6,998 nt of DNA from Kiloniellaceae bacterium (lineage in GTDB: Bacteria > Pseudomonadota > Alphaproteobacteria > Kiloniellales > Kiloniellaceae). The first letter of the stretch is position 1. The number at the start of each line of letters is the position of its first letter. The notes beneath the pieces are model-generated. The model did no database searches. It saw nothing but the letters and a program-made list of their open reading frames with translations, and was not told the DNA's origin. The position numbers and the translations under genes were made by a program. Shown one piece after another: positions 6,860 through 6,998 of this stretch. The stretch is taken from contig JAJFGM010000843.1 in NCBI GenBank assembly GCA_021776145.1, forward strand, positions 1 through 6,998. The letters run 5' to 3'.

Positions 6860-6934
6860 TGGAGCGGGCGATGAGATTCGAACTCACGACTTCAACCTTG
6901 GCAAGGTTGCGCTCTACCCCTGAGCTACGCCCGC
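6860..6934 (-). tRNA. tRNA-Gly (anticodon GCC)
   Basis: The 75-base gene folds into a complete cloverleaf. The acceptor stem pairs GCGGGCG with CGCCCGC, followed by T and an encoded CCA. The D stem is GCTC/GAGC, and the anticodon stem is CAACC/GGTTG around the loop TTGCCAA, which gives anticodon GCC. The variable loop has 5 bases. The T arm is GTGAG-TTCGAAT-CTCAT with one G-T wobble pair. The tRNA decodes GGC and GGU glycine codons. It is flanked by its own likely promoter and terminator, so it appears to be a single-gene transcript. Confidence 0.98.
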
Positions 6935-6946
6935 GTATGGTTTCGG

Positions 6947-6975
6947 GGGATAAACCTTTTCGGCCGCGATTTCAA
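6947..6975 (-). promoter_or_regulatory. Likely promoter of the tRNA-Gly gene
   Basis: On the minus strand TTGAAA (6970-6975) and TATCCC (6947-6952) are separated by 17 bases. The -10 element ends 12 bases before the mature tRNA 5' end, which leaves room for a short leader removed by RNase P. The -35 is good and the -10 is weak. Confidence 0.4.
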
Positions 6976-6998
6976 GCCCTCAGTTGTGCCGACGGCCG

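Noticed and set aside
6693..6887. Minus-strand open frame of 64 codons upstream of the PhnZ-like gene
   Set aside because: It overlaps the tRNA-Gly and its terminator and has no family resemblance or credible ribosome binding site.
6860..6934. tRNA-Gly as an integration site for a mobile element
   Set aside because: There is no integrase, no repeat of the tRNA 3' end elsewhere in the window, and a normal terminator follows directly.

Overview
The window looks like an ordinary chromosomal stretch of a GC-rich alphaproteobacterium, possibly Rhodospirillales-like. The signs are a single giant NAD-dependent glutamate dehydrogenase of the roughly 180-kDa class, strong avoidance of TTA, CTA and TCA codons, and a PHP-domain gene with a TTG start. 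No mobile element, integrase, CRISPR array or rRNA is visible. The taxonomic call is an inference from gene content and protein style, not from a search.

Layout from left to right. Bases 1-74 lie downstream of the dehydrogenase stop; I see no gene and no convincing terminator there. Bases 75-4913 (minus strand) hold the complete 1612-residue NAD-glutamate dehydrogenase. Bases 4914-5231 are a 318-base divergent intergenic region with the leaders of the dehydrogenase and of the next gene. Bases 5232-6128 (plus) encode a 298-residue PHP-domain metallohydrolase with a TTG start. Only 17 bases separate it from a convergent gene at 6146-6685 (minus), which encodes a 179-residue HD-domain protein whose putative metal and substrate residues fit the PhnZ-type diiron oxygenases. 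Bases 6686-6820 hold its ribosome binding site and an inverted repeat. A strong intrinsic terminator (6819-6851) ends the tRNA-Gly(GCC) gene at 6860-6934 (minus). A plausible promoter for that tRNA lies at 6947-6975.

How the genes work together: the dehydrogenase breaks glutamate down to 2-oxoglutarate and ammonium in the cytoplasm. The PHP gene is divergent from it and may share regulatory DNA, but the sequence shows no functional link. The HD protein is the most interesting product: its family is best known from phosphonate breakdown, yet no other phosphonate gene is visible here, so its substrate is open. I found no clearly undescribed multi-gene system. The items most worth a second look are the PhnZ-like protein with a shifted active-site glutamate, and a perfect 13-bp inverted repeat inside the dehydrogenase coding sequence.
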